A DNA stretch of 64,000 bases from Haliclystus octoradiatus (GCA_916610825.1 OU744447.1:38477171-38541170); one strand, 5' to 3'. Positions 11,393 through 23,340 are shown, numbered from the stretch's first letter. Numbers and translations are program-made. The notes: generated by a model from the sequence alone, not told the origin.

Positions 11393-11838
11393 TACTGACA
11401 AAGTGAAGGCAATATTTCTTCCCATTTTCATAACCCGCGCGACTTTTAATTTGTCGCAATAAATATGCCCTATAATATAACCGCTTGACGCAGTTCGTAT
11501 CACATCAGATCGAAACGATAAATCGAGAACAGGCATCGCGAATACAGGAAAATAATTATATTGTAAAATTAATAGAAAAATAATCAATATTAATTAACAA
11601 TTAGGCTACAATTAATATAAATAATTGTAATATATTTTTCAAATATTATAAATAATTTTCTTTTTTCTCTGCCTTTTTCCTTCGTTGGACATAACTTGAG
11701 GGACTTCATGTAAAGGAGTTGGAGATTTAGCTTGACTTGCAAATTTAATTGGTATTTTCAATTTAGCCAACTTCCATTTAAATTTGTCTTTAATCTGAAA
11801 AGATAGATTCAATAACGTTGTTATTCAAAATTATACAG

Positions 11839-12203
11839 TGATCGATTAATCTTATATCCGCCATTTTTTTAATATAAACGTCATGTTATTTGTGTTGATT
11901 TACGTCATTATGTTATTTTTATAGCTTGCGAAATATTTAAAATAATTTTGATTATGTAAGCAAAATATACCTTTAGAAAAGCCTAGACTAATTCAGAAAC
12001 TTCAGTATGAGAAGCTACATTCGAAACGAAATCATACAACATTTTAGAAATTATATATATTGAAACATGAGATGATTACGAAATAAATTGTTATGAACTT
12101 ATGAATCGTCCGTGTGTTTGTATTCGACCCCGTATTCGAACCCTCATACTCAAATAAGAAGTCAATTAATATGTGAATAAGGATTTTCAAAATTGGCAAA
12201 ACA
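11839..12203 (+). repeat. BEL-2 5' LTR
   Basis: 365 bp, TG...CA ends, identical by eye to 18110-18474. Confidence 0.96.
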
Positions 12204-12270
12204 GTTTCGAATCATAGTTCGAATTAAAGTCTCGATAAAGAAATTAGAAATAAAAAGAAATTAATCAAGA

Positions 12271-15200
12271 ATGGCCGACGACGCTGAAGCGATTCGGAGG
12301 AGATTTGAGAGGAGATCAAAGGCTTATAATAGAGAAATAGAAGAATTTACAACGATAAAAGAACAAGAATTTGTAGCAATAGGCACTTGGAAGTCAATAC
12401 TATTCAAGGTAACTGAAGCTAGAAAACAAGTAGAAGAAACAGCGTCGACTTACCTAGACGTGCTCGATGAAAATAACGCTTTAAATGGCCAATTAGAATT
12501 GGAAATAGATCACAGAGTTGATGAATGCAGAAAACTTCACTTTGAAATCAGAGCAGAAACTACGAAGATGATCCATGAACTTGAAGAAAATGAAGCAGAA
12601 AAAACTCACAAACGCGCGTTAGAGATCGCCGCCGCAACGCAAAATAATCAAGTAAACATTAATGAAGAAAACGCAGGAGGTGAAAGCAGCCATCATGAAT
12701 CAGCCTCTTTCGAACAAAATGATCAAAATGACGTCACCGATGTAAACAACGACGGAGACGACGCAGACTCTGTTGTAGAAAGAGAAAGACCAACAGAAAA
12801 TAACAAAGAAAAAGAAATCACAGCAGGAAATCAAAGACATCAGGATGAACTCACCCATGAAGAGGGGCAACAAAGCAAAGAAAACGAAAGTGGAAATGCA
12901 ACCAAAAGAGATGACAACATAATCACAATAGAATTACTCAAAGATTTATCAAAAACAGCAGCTGAAGCTGCTGCAGTTGCAGCCATCAGAGCAATTAACA
13001 TAGAGGGCAAGGCAACACACTCAAACAAAACATCTATTCGTTTAGCTGGATTCACCCCCAATTCATGGAATGGAGAATTTAAAGGATTTCCAACCTTCCA
13101 AAAGCGATTTACTTCAGCAATGAACAATGCCGGAGTTTTGGATGATGATGTCAAGCTACAATGGCTTGAAAAATCAATACCACAGTCTTACCATACAACT
13201 ATTGAAGGACGCTCAACATTAGTCGAAGCATGGAAAGCGTTAAAGTTAGTTGTAACTGATAAAAAAATATCTGATGAACTGATGTGGAATTTCCGAAAAT
13301 TAAAACCTATACAAGATAAAGACCAAAACGTAATCCAAACATTTGTCACAACAATACGTACGCATATGATGTACCTAAAAGATTTTGGGAAAGGAAACCG
13401 TACAGAAGATGAGGAATTCATCAAAGATTTGAAGAGAAAGACAGGAGCGGAATTCGAAGATCAAATTGAAGACCAGTTGGCACAAGAAAACAGAATCGCA
13501 AGAAAAATGAACATGAAAGAAGAAGAACTCTCAGCCGACTATATTTTAGAATTCTTGGAAAGAAGACTGTTATCATCAAATTCTTACAGAACAGAAAAGA
13601 AACAGCAAACATTATCAAAGAAAGAGTCAAGGAACTTCAAAGAAGCAAAAGTCAACGTCTTGCAAACAACCAATGACCTCAATTGTCAACTGTGTAACAA
13701 TGGAAAACATGGATTAGAAGATTGTAACAAGTTCAAAGAATTTGAAGTAGCAGAGAGATCTGAATACTGTAAAAGCAAAGGCCATTGCTTTGGATGTCTT
13801 GGAAAGGGTCACATTAGACCACAATGCAAATCAGAAGTAACATGTCAACATTGTAGAAAGAAACATCACAGTTTACTGCACAGAAGTACATATTCAAATC
13901 AAGAAGCCTCAACAGCCAATATCACACAGAGGACAGCATCAACTAACACAACAACGAAACGTCTCAACAGTTCACAAGAATCTACAGCAACAAGACTACC
14001 TGTACTAAAGATCTGGATAAAAACTGGTTATAAAAATGCTGATGGTACAACACAAATTAGAGCTGCAACATGTTTGATGGATGGAGGTGCTGATACAACT
14101 CTGGTTCGAAGAAACTTTGTAGAATCATTAGGCCTTCAAGGTGAAGACACTACTATTCATTATGAAGTCGTTGGAGGAAGCCATCATAAAGAAGTCACAC
14201 AGAAGTATGAACTCACTGTAGGACGTTTGGAGCCCATGGCAGAGAAAGGAAGAATTACAGCTTATGCAATGAAAAGACCATGTGGCGCAGCAGCATCACT
14301 TCACAAAGAATTCTTTGCAAAAAATGAACATTTGAATCAAATCAAGGAAGTTGTAGACACAGATGGTGGTGAGATTGATGTTATCATTGGGAGAGATGCT
14401 CAAGAGTTACACACAGAATTACAAAGAATGACGAAAGAGAGCAGCAAATCAGCCCCAATTGGAATCGAGTTTCCATTAGGATGGACAATCGTTGGTGGAA
14501 CAACTCATGTCAGTAAGAAGTCAGGAGCAACAAGAAAAGTCACATCAGTCACACTAGCAGAAGAAACAGACATATCATCTACTGAAAATATGAGCACACT
14601 AATGATGTCAGATTTGGTTGGTGTTAACACGACGCAACGCTGTGTTTGTACAGATAAGGAAATCGAAGAAGCTAGATTTATAAAGATAGCAAAAGAAAAC
14701 ACGACAATCAATGAAGATGGGAGAATAGAAGTCAGATTACCTTGGAAACCTGGCTATCCAGAAGGACTACCAAATAATTACAAAGAAGTTTCAACCAATC
14801 TTAAGAGGAAAGTAAAACGACTGCAAGAAACAAACAAATTGGAGGACTACCAAAGAGCAATTCAAGAAGTAATAGAATCTGGATTTGTGAAAAAGGTAGA
14901 ACTCAAAGAAGGAGAAATGGCCCATTACTTAGAACACCATCTAGTTGAAAGAGATGATAGTGCATCAACTCCCAAAAGAGTAGTTTGGAACTCTGCAAAG
15001 ATCTACCGTGGACAATCAGTAGCTAAAGCATTGGAAAAGGGGCCAGATTTACTAAACTCATTGTTCAAGGTCTTCATTGGTTTCAGAGAGCAACAGATTG
15101 GATTCACAGGAGACATAAGAAAAATGTTCAATATGATCAGCATTTCTGAAGAAGATCGAAAGTATCATCGATTCCTATGGATTGAAGAAGGAAATGAAAA

Positions 15201-18039
15201 CCCAACTGCTTATGAATGGCAAAGACTTGTTTTTGGTGACCCTCCAAGTCCTGATTTGTCACAGGAAAGTCTTCACTATTTGGCAACAAAATTTGGAAAG
15301 GACTATCCAATTGGATCAAGCATCGTAAAGAATCACATCTATATGGACGATGTTGCCAGCTCCAGAAATCAACCTAGAGAAGCAGAACAAGTCATCAAAG
15401 AAACAACTCAACTGTTATCAAAAGCAAAGTTTGAAATAAAGAAATGGCATTCCAATTCCATTGAATTAGAAGAAAAAATGAACAAGAAGATTGAAGACAG
15501 TAATAACCTATCAGAAAATCGTGATACAACCATTTTGGGTCACTACTGGGAGAAAGACATAGATACAATCTCACTGAAATTGAAAAAACTACCAAAGATT
15601 GAAATTGATGCATCTTCAAAGACCCAAGAACATAAACTGTCAAAAAGAATCATTTTAAGCATGATAGCCAAAGTTTGGGACCCTCTCGGAATTCTGTCAC
15701 CAGCATTGGTAAACTTGAGAATTCCTTTACAACAACTGTGGAGAAAAAAATATGATTGGGACACAGCCATAGTGGGAGAAGATGCTGATGACTGGGTGGA
15801 TAGATTCAAACAATTAGAAGGAAAGCTGTCAACCAAAATTGAGCGCTGCATCACTGAAGAAAACAACACCGAATTGCCTGAGCTGCATGCATTTTCCGAC
15901 GGCGGAGATAAAGCTTTTGGCACATGCGTTTACCTACGACAGAAAAGAGAAGATGGCACATTTAATGTACACTTTGTAGCAGCCAAATCTTTTGTAACAC
16001 CAGTCAAAGGTTGGACAATACCTCGAACGGAATTAGTTGCTACACTAGTAATGTCTCGACTAGTAAAGAACATTGTCTCAGCATTAATGATCAAACCAAG
16101 CACAATTTCATACTGGGTTGATTCTAAAGTGGTATTGCATTGGATTAGATCAAGAACTCCTCAGATGAAGGCATTTGTTGAAGCGAGAATTAACGAGATT
16201 CAAGAAACAACCAAGATTGAAGATTTCCATTATGTTCCTTCTAAAGAGAATGCTGCAGATGCACTGACAAAACCGAACAATGTAGACTTAGAGCAATGGC
16301 ACCAAGGACCGAAATTCTTACAAGAAAAGATTATTCCAGAATTTGAAACAGCAAATATCACTAAAGAAATTGAGCTAAGAAAAGATTTGACTGAAATAAA
16401 ACCTGAAAGAAAAAAGCGCAAAAAGAAGACCTGTATAGCAAAGAAGGTGAATGCTTACTTCTCGGTTGCAAACACAATTACAAAGATGAGTGATGAAGAA
16501 TGTAAACAAATACTACAAATTGCAGCAGATAGCAACTCAATGGAAGAAGCAATTAACAAAATTTCAGAAAAATCAAACAAGACTGATCACAAAGGAGGTA
16601 AAATGAAGATATATCAAGCTCTGCAAAGAAATACTAACTTTGACGATAAGAATTTCAAGAAACTCTGTCCTTTCATTGATGACGAAGACAAAATTTACAG
16701 ATTAGGTGGAAGATTAGAACACCTTAAAGATTTCAAGCCCGACTTAGCAGCACCAATAATCATTCCGAAATGTAAAAGGAACAAAGAAAATGACCATTAT
16801 ACTAATCACAAAAAAGTCATCAACATGGTTACGAAAGAATTTCATGAACAAACAGGACACTGCGGAGTCAACCGAACACGATCTGCGATTGAACAATCAG
16901 GACTCTGGATAATTGGAGTCAACAGAATATTGAAAACAATTGGAAAGAACTGTCTATACTGCAGAAGAAGGAAACGTCCTCTGTTGGAACAAAAGATGGG
17001 TCAACTCCCAAGTTTTCGACTGGACTGTGACAAACCTGCCTTCTGGTCATCTGCTGTCGACTTCTTTGGTCCACTTAAAACGAAGCTATACCGTGGAACT
17101 GTGAAAGATGCTCATGTAGCCTTATTTGTATGCACCGTCACAAGGGCAATACACCTTGAGTTCTGTTACGACCAGGAAGGTGGGGAAGGTCTTTCAACTG
17201 AAAAATTTCTAATGGCTCTTAGGAGATTCGTCAGCTTGAAAGGAATTCAGCCTGTACAACTGTACAGCGATAATGGACCAAATTTAATTGGAGCATCTCC
17301 AAAAGTAGAAAAGTTAGTAAAAGAATGGGATATAAAAGTGCTAGAAAACGGAATTAAAGGAAATGGTTTCCAATGGTTATGGAATTGTCCTACTGCGTCC
17401 CATCACAATGGAGTTGTTGAGACATTTGTCAACTTGGTCAGAAAAGCATTGGACGCCATGGCAGATTGCTATAACAACACTTTAAAGCCTGATGAATGGA
17501 TGACTGCTCTTGCTGAAGTAGCTTATCTTATAAATTCAAGACCACTTTGGCCAAACTCAAGTGCGGATCCTATTGATATGAACGAGATTATAACACCAAA
17601 TTCCTTGCTGTATGGACATCATCTGACTCTTCCACAGCCACAAGATGAAAATAAAATACATCCAAAAGATCGTATGGCATCAATTCAGAAGCGTATTCAA
17701 ATTTTCTGGAATTATTGGTCATCGAATATGCCAAATCGTCTATTATGTCGAAATAAGTGGTTTTCACAAAGAAGAAACCTGGAAGTTGGAGATATTGTTT
17801 TGGAAAAAAAGAACAACTTAAATGGAATTACCCCGAGAGCAATATGGCCAGTCGCTATGGTAACTGAAACGTTCCCTGGTACAGATGGACTTGTCAGGAA
17901 GGTGAAGATTCAAAACAAAGCTGGAAGTTATGATAGACCTATTGCAAAGCTTATTCTATTGGCAACAAAAGAAGAAATAGATGCAAAAGCCATCAACGGT
18001 ACAGAAGAAATCCTGGCTGGTATAAAAAGAATAAGATAA
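12271..18039 (+). CDS. gag-pol: BEL-2 Gag-Pol polyprotein
   Basis: A single 1922-residue frame starting 67 bp inside the 5' LTR. Order of parts: a charged coiled-coil-prone N-terminus; a Gag core near residues 265-400 (NSWNGEFKGFPTFQKRF); zinc knuckles from about 472 (HCFGCLGKGHIRPQC); an aspartic protease at about 601-612; RT with YMDD at 1024-1027; RNase H with HAFSDGGDKAFG (Asp 1210) and WVDSKVVLHWIRS; an integrase HHCC module from His 1525; an integrase core with Asp 1597 (VDFFGP), Asp 1667 (YSDNGP) and Glu 1717 (GVVETF); and a DUF5641-like C-terminus. The protease reads LMDGGADTT rather than the usual DTG or DSG, which is odd in an otherwise intact copy. Confidence 0.96.
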   Translation: MADDAEAIRRRFERRSKAYNREIEEFTTIKEQEFVAIGTWKSILFKVTEARKQVEETASTYLDVLDENNALNGQLELEIDHRVDECRKLHFEIRAETTKMIHELEENEAEKTHKRALEIAAATQNNQVNINEENAGGESSHHESASFEQNDQNDVTDVNNDGDDADSVVERERPTENNKEKEITAGNQRHQDELTHEEGQQSKENESGNATKRDDNIITIELLKDLSKTAAEAAAVAAIRAINIEGKATHSNKTSIRLAGFTPNSWNGEFKGFPTFQKRFTSAMNNAGVLDDDVKLQWLEKSIPQSYHTTIEGRSTLVEAWKALKLVVTDKKISDELMWNFRKLKPIQDKDQNVIQTFVTTIRTHMMYLKDFGKGNRTEDEEFIKDLKRKTGAEFEDQIEDQLAQENRIARKMNMKEEELSADYILEFLERRLLSSNSYRTEKKQQTLSKKESRNFKEAKVNVLQTTNDLNCQLCNNGKHGLEDCNKFKEFEVAERSEYCKSKGHCFGCLGKGHIRPQCKSEVTCQHCRKKHHSLLHRSTYSNQEASTANITQRTASTNTTTKRLNSSQESTATRLPVLKIWIKTGYKNADGTTQIRAATCLMDGGADTTLVRRNFVESLGLQGEDTTIHYEVVGGSHHKEVTQKYELTVGRLEPMAEKGRITAYAMKRPCGAAASLHKEFFAKNEHLNQIKEVVDTDGGEIDVIIGRDAQELHTELQRMTKESSKSAPIGIEFPLGWTIVGGTTHVSKKSGATRKVTSVTLAEETDISSTENMSTLMMSDLVGVNTTQRCVCTDKEIEEARFIKIAKENTTINEDGRIEVRLPWKPGYPEGLPNNYKEVSTNLKRKVKRLQETNKLEDYQRAIQEVIESGFVKKVELKEGEMAHYLEHHLVERDDSASTPKRVVWNSAKIYRGQSVAKALEKGPDLLNSLFKVFIGFREQQIGFTGDIRKMFNMISISEEDRKYHRFLWIEEGNENPTAYEWQRLVFGDPPSPDLSQESLHYLATKFGKDYPIGSSIVKNHIYMDDVASSRNQPREAEQVIKETTQLLSKAKFEIKKWHSNSIELEEKMNKKIEDSNNLSENRDTTILGHYWEKDIDTISLKLKKLPKIEIDASSKTQEHKLSKRIILSMIAKVWDPLGILSPALVNLRIPLQQLWRKKYDWDTAIVGEDADDWVDRFKQLEGKLSTKIERCITEENNTELPELHAFSDGGDKAFGTCVYLRQKREDGTFNVHFVAAKSFVTPVKGWTIPRTELVATLVMSRLVKNIVSALMIKPSTISYWVDSKVVLHWIRSRTPQMKAFVEARINEIQETTKIEDFHYVPSKENAADALTKPNNVDLEQWHQGPKFLQEKIIPEFETANITKEIELRKDLTEIKPERKKRKKKTCIAKKVNAYFSVANTITKMSDEECKQILQIAADSNSMEEAINKISEKSNKTDHKGGKMKIYQALQRNTNFDDKNFKKLCPFIDDEDKIYRLGGRLEHLKDFKPDLAAPIIIPKCKRNKENDHYTNHKKVINMVTKEFHEQTGHCGVNRTRSAIEQSGLWIIGVNRILKTIGKNCLYCRRRKRPLLEQKMGQLPSFRLDCDKPAFWSSAVDFFGPLKTKLYRGTVKDAHVALFVCTVTRAIHLEFCYDQEGGEGLSTEKFLMALRRFVSLKGIQPVQLYSDNGPNLIGASPKVEKLVKEWDIKVLENGIKGNGFQWLWNCPTASHHNGVVETFVNLVRKALDAMADCYNNTLKPDEWMTALAEVAYLINSRPLWPNSSADPIDMNEIITPNSLLYGHHLTLPQPQDENKIHPKDRMASIQKRIQIFWNYWSSNMPNRLLCRNKWFSQRRNLEVGDIVLEKKNNLNGITPRAIWPVAMVTETFPGTDGLVRKVKIQNKAGSYDRPIAKLILLATKEEIDAKAINGTEEILAGIKRIR

Positions 18040-18100
18040 TTATATGAATAAAGATTGATCTCATCTATCGTTCAAAATTTGTTAAATTAAACTTCTCACT

Positions 18101-18109
18101 AAGGGGGAG
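18101..18109 (+). other. BEL-2 polypurine tract
   Basis: AAGGGGGAG directly precedes the TG of the 3' LTR, the standard plus-strand primer position. Confidence 0.8.
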
Positions 18110-18474
18110 TGATCGATTAATCTTATATCCGCCATTTTTTTAATATAAACGTCATGTTATTTGTGTTGATTTACGTCATTATGTTATTTTTATAGCTTGC
18201 GAAATATTTAAAATAATTTTGATTATGTAAGCAAAATATACCTTTAGAAAAGCCTAGACTAATTCAGAAACTTCAGTATGAGAAGCTACATTCGAAACGA
18301 AATCATACAACATTTTAGAAATTATATATATTGAAACATGAGATGATTACGAAATAAATTGTTATGAACTTATGAATCGTCCGTGTGTTTGTATTCGACC
18401 CCGTATTCGAACCCTCATACTCAAATAAGAAGTCAATTAATATGTGAATAAGGATTTTCAAAATTGGCAAAACA
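18110..18474 (+). repeat. BEL-2 3' LTR
   Basis: 365 bp, identical by eye to the 5' LTR, followed by TACAG, the right copy of the target duplication. Confidence 0.96.
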
Positions 18475-18754
18475 TACAGAATACATGGAACTATTTGAAA
18501 AAAGGTCGATCTCCATCCCCTAAGCGCTTGATATTTTATAAATATGATGTCCAATTCACGTAGACTTTATAACTGCCGAACTTCGCAACGTGAGCGCTTC
18601 TCTTATTTTGAGTTTTATGGTAACCAGTGCGTATTCATCACCGCTATTGTAACTTCTGTAAATAACTCGGACGCCTACCACATAACTCATCTCATGCAAT
18701 AATCTACAATCGCCCACACTTTAGCTGGTAAACAACACAAAATGATATACTTAC

Positions 18755-20931
18755 GGGTGCATCCTTGAAAAATAAATTTCCCTTTTCCGATTTCCCGTGA
18801 AGCTCAATTGTTTTAGTACTTGATGGATTCTTTGCTTTCAATACAACCATGGCGTACATGTCTGAATAGGAGAATAGACCGAGTAAGCATCGTACGTATA
18901 AGCATAGCTAACATTAATAAATATGATAACTGCTGTGATATTGATCTTATGATTTATACCATTTTTGTGTTTATTTGTATTATTATGAAGATGCATAACA
19001 ACGATAATTAATTTTGTTATGCTGAATATTATACAGACATACAGTATCATACTTCAGCTTTTGATACTAAATTTTGACTACGAAAGCGATCATATTATTA
19101 AGCAATTATTTGATTGGACTGAGTGTAATATCCAAAATATATAATAAAATTTCATATCCATTGCTTGAAAATCAGTTAGAATTGGTGTAAAACTAAAAAA
19201 AGCAGCCTTTTTTCTATTACAATATAAAATATTGACACAGCTTAAAATGGCATTTAATTTACCTCTAAGAAATGCAATTGAAAAAATTTGAAATAGAAGT
19301 AATTACATAAATATTTATAATTATGCCGTGACTCTTAACCATAACAAATTCTGATGAATTTTGAAGTAATTTGTAATAAGTTTTAGTTGACCTTCAAAAG
19401 TCTCGTTTTGATCAGAGTCTGTATGCACTTGGACTCACCATCACAGATTTCCGAAAGGACTGCCCTCCCAATCTCTTCTTCATTGTGGGTTAATATGAGT
19501 GTGAACCTGAAAGTAAATGTAGTCTATACAGTACACTAATCATATCAGAATGTAAAAGTACACAAGAACGTACAACGAGACTACCGCCAAACTTAACTAT
19601 ATACTATTATATAAAGCCCGCATTCAAATGAGACACTACTAGCTGCATGTGAAATGTTCATAGTCTATAAACTAATTTTTATTGGCTATGATATCTGCAG
19701 TTAAAATTTCCATCTTTGACAATGTTTTCTATTAGCCTATACATTGTTAGTAATTGAATAAACAATTATATATTTTAAACATCGACGTCTCACCCTAGTA
19801 AGCGATTTGTAATCGCATTATCTTTTGATACGATTTCTGATCTGCAACGAATTAATACATGTAAATTAAACATTGGTATGTATAATATATAATATTTAGA
19901 TATATGTAATAGAAGAATCGCACAATTACCTTGATGTTGGACAAGGTTCAATATCTTCTAATGCTCTTTCAGATGTGGATTTTTGCTGCATATTAACAAC
20001 GTTTTGAAAGTTACAAACTTGGAATAGCGGATGCAAATCTATGATCGGTATATGGATCGTAATTCCAGCCTTACCTACCTGTTTAAATATTGGCGTCTGT
20101 TTGACAGTGCTTCTGCCAAATGCTTGTCAATGGTATCGGCGTGTTCCTTAAATTCGGGGTTACGATTAAACATCTAAATAAACGAAACGAAGTAATTTTG
20201 TTTGATATATCCCAGGGCATGTTTGAATATGATTGGTACATTGTAAAATGAATGAAGTATCTCCGCGTGAAATCTAGTCTTTAAGCCTCTTTTATCCACT
20301 TCTTTAAAGCATAACGCTTTGTTCCAGAAAGCGGAACGTTTTGCTGCTTCCCTCACCAGGTACTGTAATTAGATGACAGATAAAAGTGGAACTTGTTTTA
20401 GATAATCTGATCTAATGAATTTTTTGGAATTAGATATTGCATTGCTTACCTTGAACTTTTTCTGCTCACTTGTATCTTTATCTTTTCGCCTTCTTGCTTT
20501 GACGCCTAATCCTGCATATCAAGTTAATGACCAAGTTAATACAGCCTGTTATAGTGTTAATCAATTATTTACGTTAAAAATATCACCTGTTGTTTGGATG
20601 GAAGAGACTAAAGCCCCTTCCGAAACTTTTTCTAAGGCAACTATTAAATCAAGCTCTTCGGCCGGTGACAATGATAATTTCTCTATAAATACTTTATGAC
20701 TGGCTAAATTAATGAACCTCTCCCACGTATTGAACTGAAATGTAATACAGAAAATCTATTTCAAATTGAATATTGAAGATATTGAAGACTTCTTCATTCT
20801 ATCGGTATTATTGTCTAGACTGAAAAGACAAAGGATAATACATAATGTTTCCATACCTGATTAGCAATTAAAATTTCTTTCAAGTGTGAAGCGCTTACTT
20901 GATTTAAAAATTCGTCAAGTTTAGAATCCAT
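18755..20931 (-). pseudogene. Unrecognised spliced gene carried by the DNA transposon
   Basis: Minus-strand exons join in phase: 20857-20931 (ATG; MDSKLDEFLNQ), 20587-20734, 20450-20511 (basic, VKARRRKDKDTSEQKKFK), 20362 downward (YLVREAAKRSAFWNKALCF), a segment from about 20173 to 19930, 19439-19506 (FTLILTHNEEEIGRAVL) and 18755-18861 (DDMYAMVVLKAKNPSSTKT). Introns are short (about 65-120 bp) in the first half. The junction near 20240-20173 is uncertain, and a one-base frame change near 20100 breaks the fifth exon. A terminal exon may lie at 18575-18690. I recognise no family. It starts 240 bp from, and diverges from, the transposase, so it may be the second protein of the element, in the position of a TNPA-like accessory protein. 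That role is inference. Confidence 0.5.
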
Positions 20932-21171
20932 TGTTTAAACTAATGTTGCGTCTTGAATTTTGAATAATACTTACAATAATAATTAAAAAAACCATACATT
21001 CAAAACCTTTGACCTGAAATCTTCAAGCTGAAAAAAAATCATTACAGAGACATAACCTTGACAACCGCATGTCATATAACGTGGTTCGATTTTCGCGCTT
21101 TTTCACTGGATGAAAAAAATGCTTAGTGACATTAGTTAAAACCGTTAGATTAGACTCAATCATTTGAAGAT

Positions 21172-22139
21172 ATGTCATCGCTATGTCCGTGTAATCTTTG
21201 TCGTTATGAAGTCGAAATTACTTCTGCAAAGAGGAGAAGGAAACATATTGCCCATTTTGGATTATCATATGAAGCGAATGATTATTCAGAGATAGAGCCT
21301 CCAATTAATAATGAAATATCAGTAGAAAACGGTAATGACGATCTTAGTGTAATAAATATAATTGAAATTGAAAATGCTGATTCGCCGTGCCAGCCAGTTG
21401 TTAATAATGATGGAGCTAGTAATGCAAGCAGTATTCAAGGAGAAGACATTGATGTTGATGAATATTTGAATGTGCATAATCAATGCGACAGTAACTCTAT
21501 TGTAAGTGATGAAGACATAGACATCTCCTTCAATTGGAAATTACAAGAAAAAAATTGCGACTCTAGCAGACACACTGTACTTGAGGAAATGGCATTTTAT
21601 ATGCTGTGGTTCTCGTCACATCCAAGCATAAGCAAAGACGCATTTTCAGAACTGATGAAACATCTCAAGGCTTCATATCCACAACCGAATCATATGCCAG
21701 ATACATTTCGAAGAGCTTTAAGCCTCGTTGATGACTTTATTGTAAAATTGGTAACGTATGACATTTGTATTAATGATTGTATAGTATTTGAACCAAGTAC
21801 GGATCTGAAGTGCTCAGAGTGTCACCAACCGAGATACATCGATGGTATTACGCCAACTATAAATTACCGAAACTGTTACAAAGTCACAACGAGGTAGTCG
21901 ATACTGATGAGCATATAAGTGATGTTCATCATACTTCCAGGTGGAAAGACTTATATTCTGAAAATGGTTACTTTAATGGAGATCCAAGGGGCCTGTCTAT
22001 ATTATTTTCCACGGATGATATTGACCCCTTCCAAAAACCATCTCAGTGCAAATCGATGTGGCCCATTTCAATATCAATTTTGAATTACCCTAGACAAATT
22101 AGGTATGACATTGGGAACATGTTTCACTGTTATATATAA
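21172..22139 (+). pseudogene. EnSpm/CACTA TNP2-like transposase, N-terminal remnant
   Basis: The frame opens with a Cys-rich segment (SLCPCNLCRYEV), passes an acidic linker, and reaches ICINDCIVFE with KCSECHQPRY, the zinc-type motif seen before the catalytic domain of TNP2-like transposases. A one-base frameshift near 21865 moves the sequence to a second frame, which continues with SDVHHTSRWKDLY, LSILFSTDDIDPFQ and MWPISISILNYP. These resemble the TNP2 block holding the first acidic residue. The frame ends at 22139, and the remaining catalytic region is absent. It would have been the transposase of the enclosing 12.9 kb element and is now non-functional. Confidence 0.65.
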
Positions 22140-22374
22140 TGTATCTAACCTCAGCTTTAGGCTATGTCTTGTTTCATTTGTTTGATTATACCTATTCTTT
22201 GAGTTTCCATAAGCTTTTCGTATCAATATCAAGATATTAATATAGGGGACGTACTTTTAACTGCACGATATCGCACAATAGTTTGTATTATCATATGCAG
22301 GTTATCATCATTTATAATGTCTAGTATACGATATATTTAATATTATCTCGTAGTTATCATGTATAATTGATCTG

Positions 22375-22475
22375 TCTCTGCTTTGCATTACCCAATTCTT
22401 CTTTGACTGAAGGATATTTGTAGCTGGTCGAATTGAACTCTCTACTCCGTTGTCCGCCCATGTACATATATAAAT
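22375..22475 (+). repeat. Direct repeat pair inside the DNA transposon, copy 1
   Basis: About 100 bp (containing CTTCTTTGACTGAAGGATAT and TTGTCCGCCCATGTACATA) is repeated at 22770-22880 with several substitutions. It lies in the non-coding right half of the element. The function is not known. Confidence 0.7.
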
Positions 22476-22769
22476 ATATAAATCCTTAATGACGTCACTG
22501 AAGCACAATTTGTGTCGTCACATGATGTGGAAATACAAGAGAACAGTATGTGTATCAAATTAAATAAAGTCGATGAAGTCAACAACATCTATTGACAGAC
22601 ATTCAACGTTGGTTGACTTTAACAAACGTACACTACGTAAAACGTGGTTTAAATTAATTAATATCGCTAACCCTACTTTTTGATTTATTTTACATTATTA
22701 TTCAAGAGTTTACCCTTTTATTTTCCTTGTTAATTTTAAATATATTGTAGTTATTGTGTTGTTGATTTT

Positions 22770-22880
22770 GTCTCTGTTCTCTGGTTCGCAATACGCAGTT
22801 CTTCTTTGACTGAAGGATATTTGTTACTGGTCGAATCGAAATCTCTATTCCGTTGTCCGCCCATGTACATATATAAATAA
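22770..22880 (+). repeat. Direct repeat pair inside the DNA transposon, copy 2
   Basis: The second copy of 22375-22475, about 395 bp further on in the same orientation. Confidence 0.7.
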
Positions 22881-23340
22881 ATGAAAATGAAATCGGGTAA
22901 GTTTTGAAGTACGATATACTTGTACTGTTTTTAGAGTAACTTCAGTCTGGCGAGTACACAAACGATAAATCCTGACGTCCTACTAATCTATATTTCGATT
23001 TGAGAATTAATGCTCTGTAAACATTTTCACATTGTGGAACAACTATATTGAGAAAAAAGATCTCTTCCGTCAGCATTATCTTCTCAGCATTTCCACTGTG
23101 TTGGAAAATCTACATCTGTATTCATTAAAATTACTGTAAGGATAGAATGCAAGATTGTGATGTGCTTTATATAAATTATATTGCGCAAATAATGATCAAG
23201 TCATTGATGTTATATCTTAAAAGTAATCTATCAGTACTTTTATTTGATATTATTAAAACGGTAAATTTGTAATGATTTCAATTTTCACTACACGATTTTA
23301 ACTTCAACATTTACCGCGATCTTTTTCTCCAATGTTCTAC

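Larger units (their letters stand above)
11839..18474 (+). mobile_element. Intact, recent BEL/Pao LTR retrotransposon (BEL-2)
   Basis: Two 365-bp LTRs (TGATCGATTAATC...TTGGCAAAACA) that I cannot distinguish by eye flank one uninterrupted 1922-residue Gag-Pol frame. The target duplication is perfect: TACAG at 11834-11838 and 18475-18479. A purine tract abuts the 3' LTR. Identical LTRs and an intact frame mean a very recent insertion. It lies inside the larger TTA-flanked DNA transposon, so it arrived after that element. No TGG-type primer site is visible after the 5' LTR, where the sequence is GTTTCGAATCATAG, so priming may be unusual. Confidence 0.96.
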
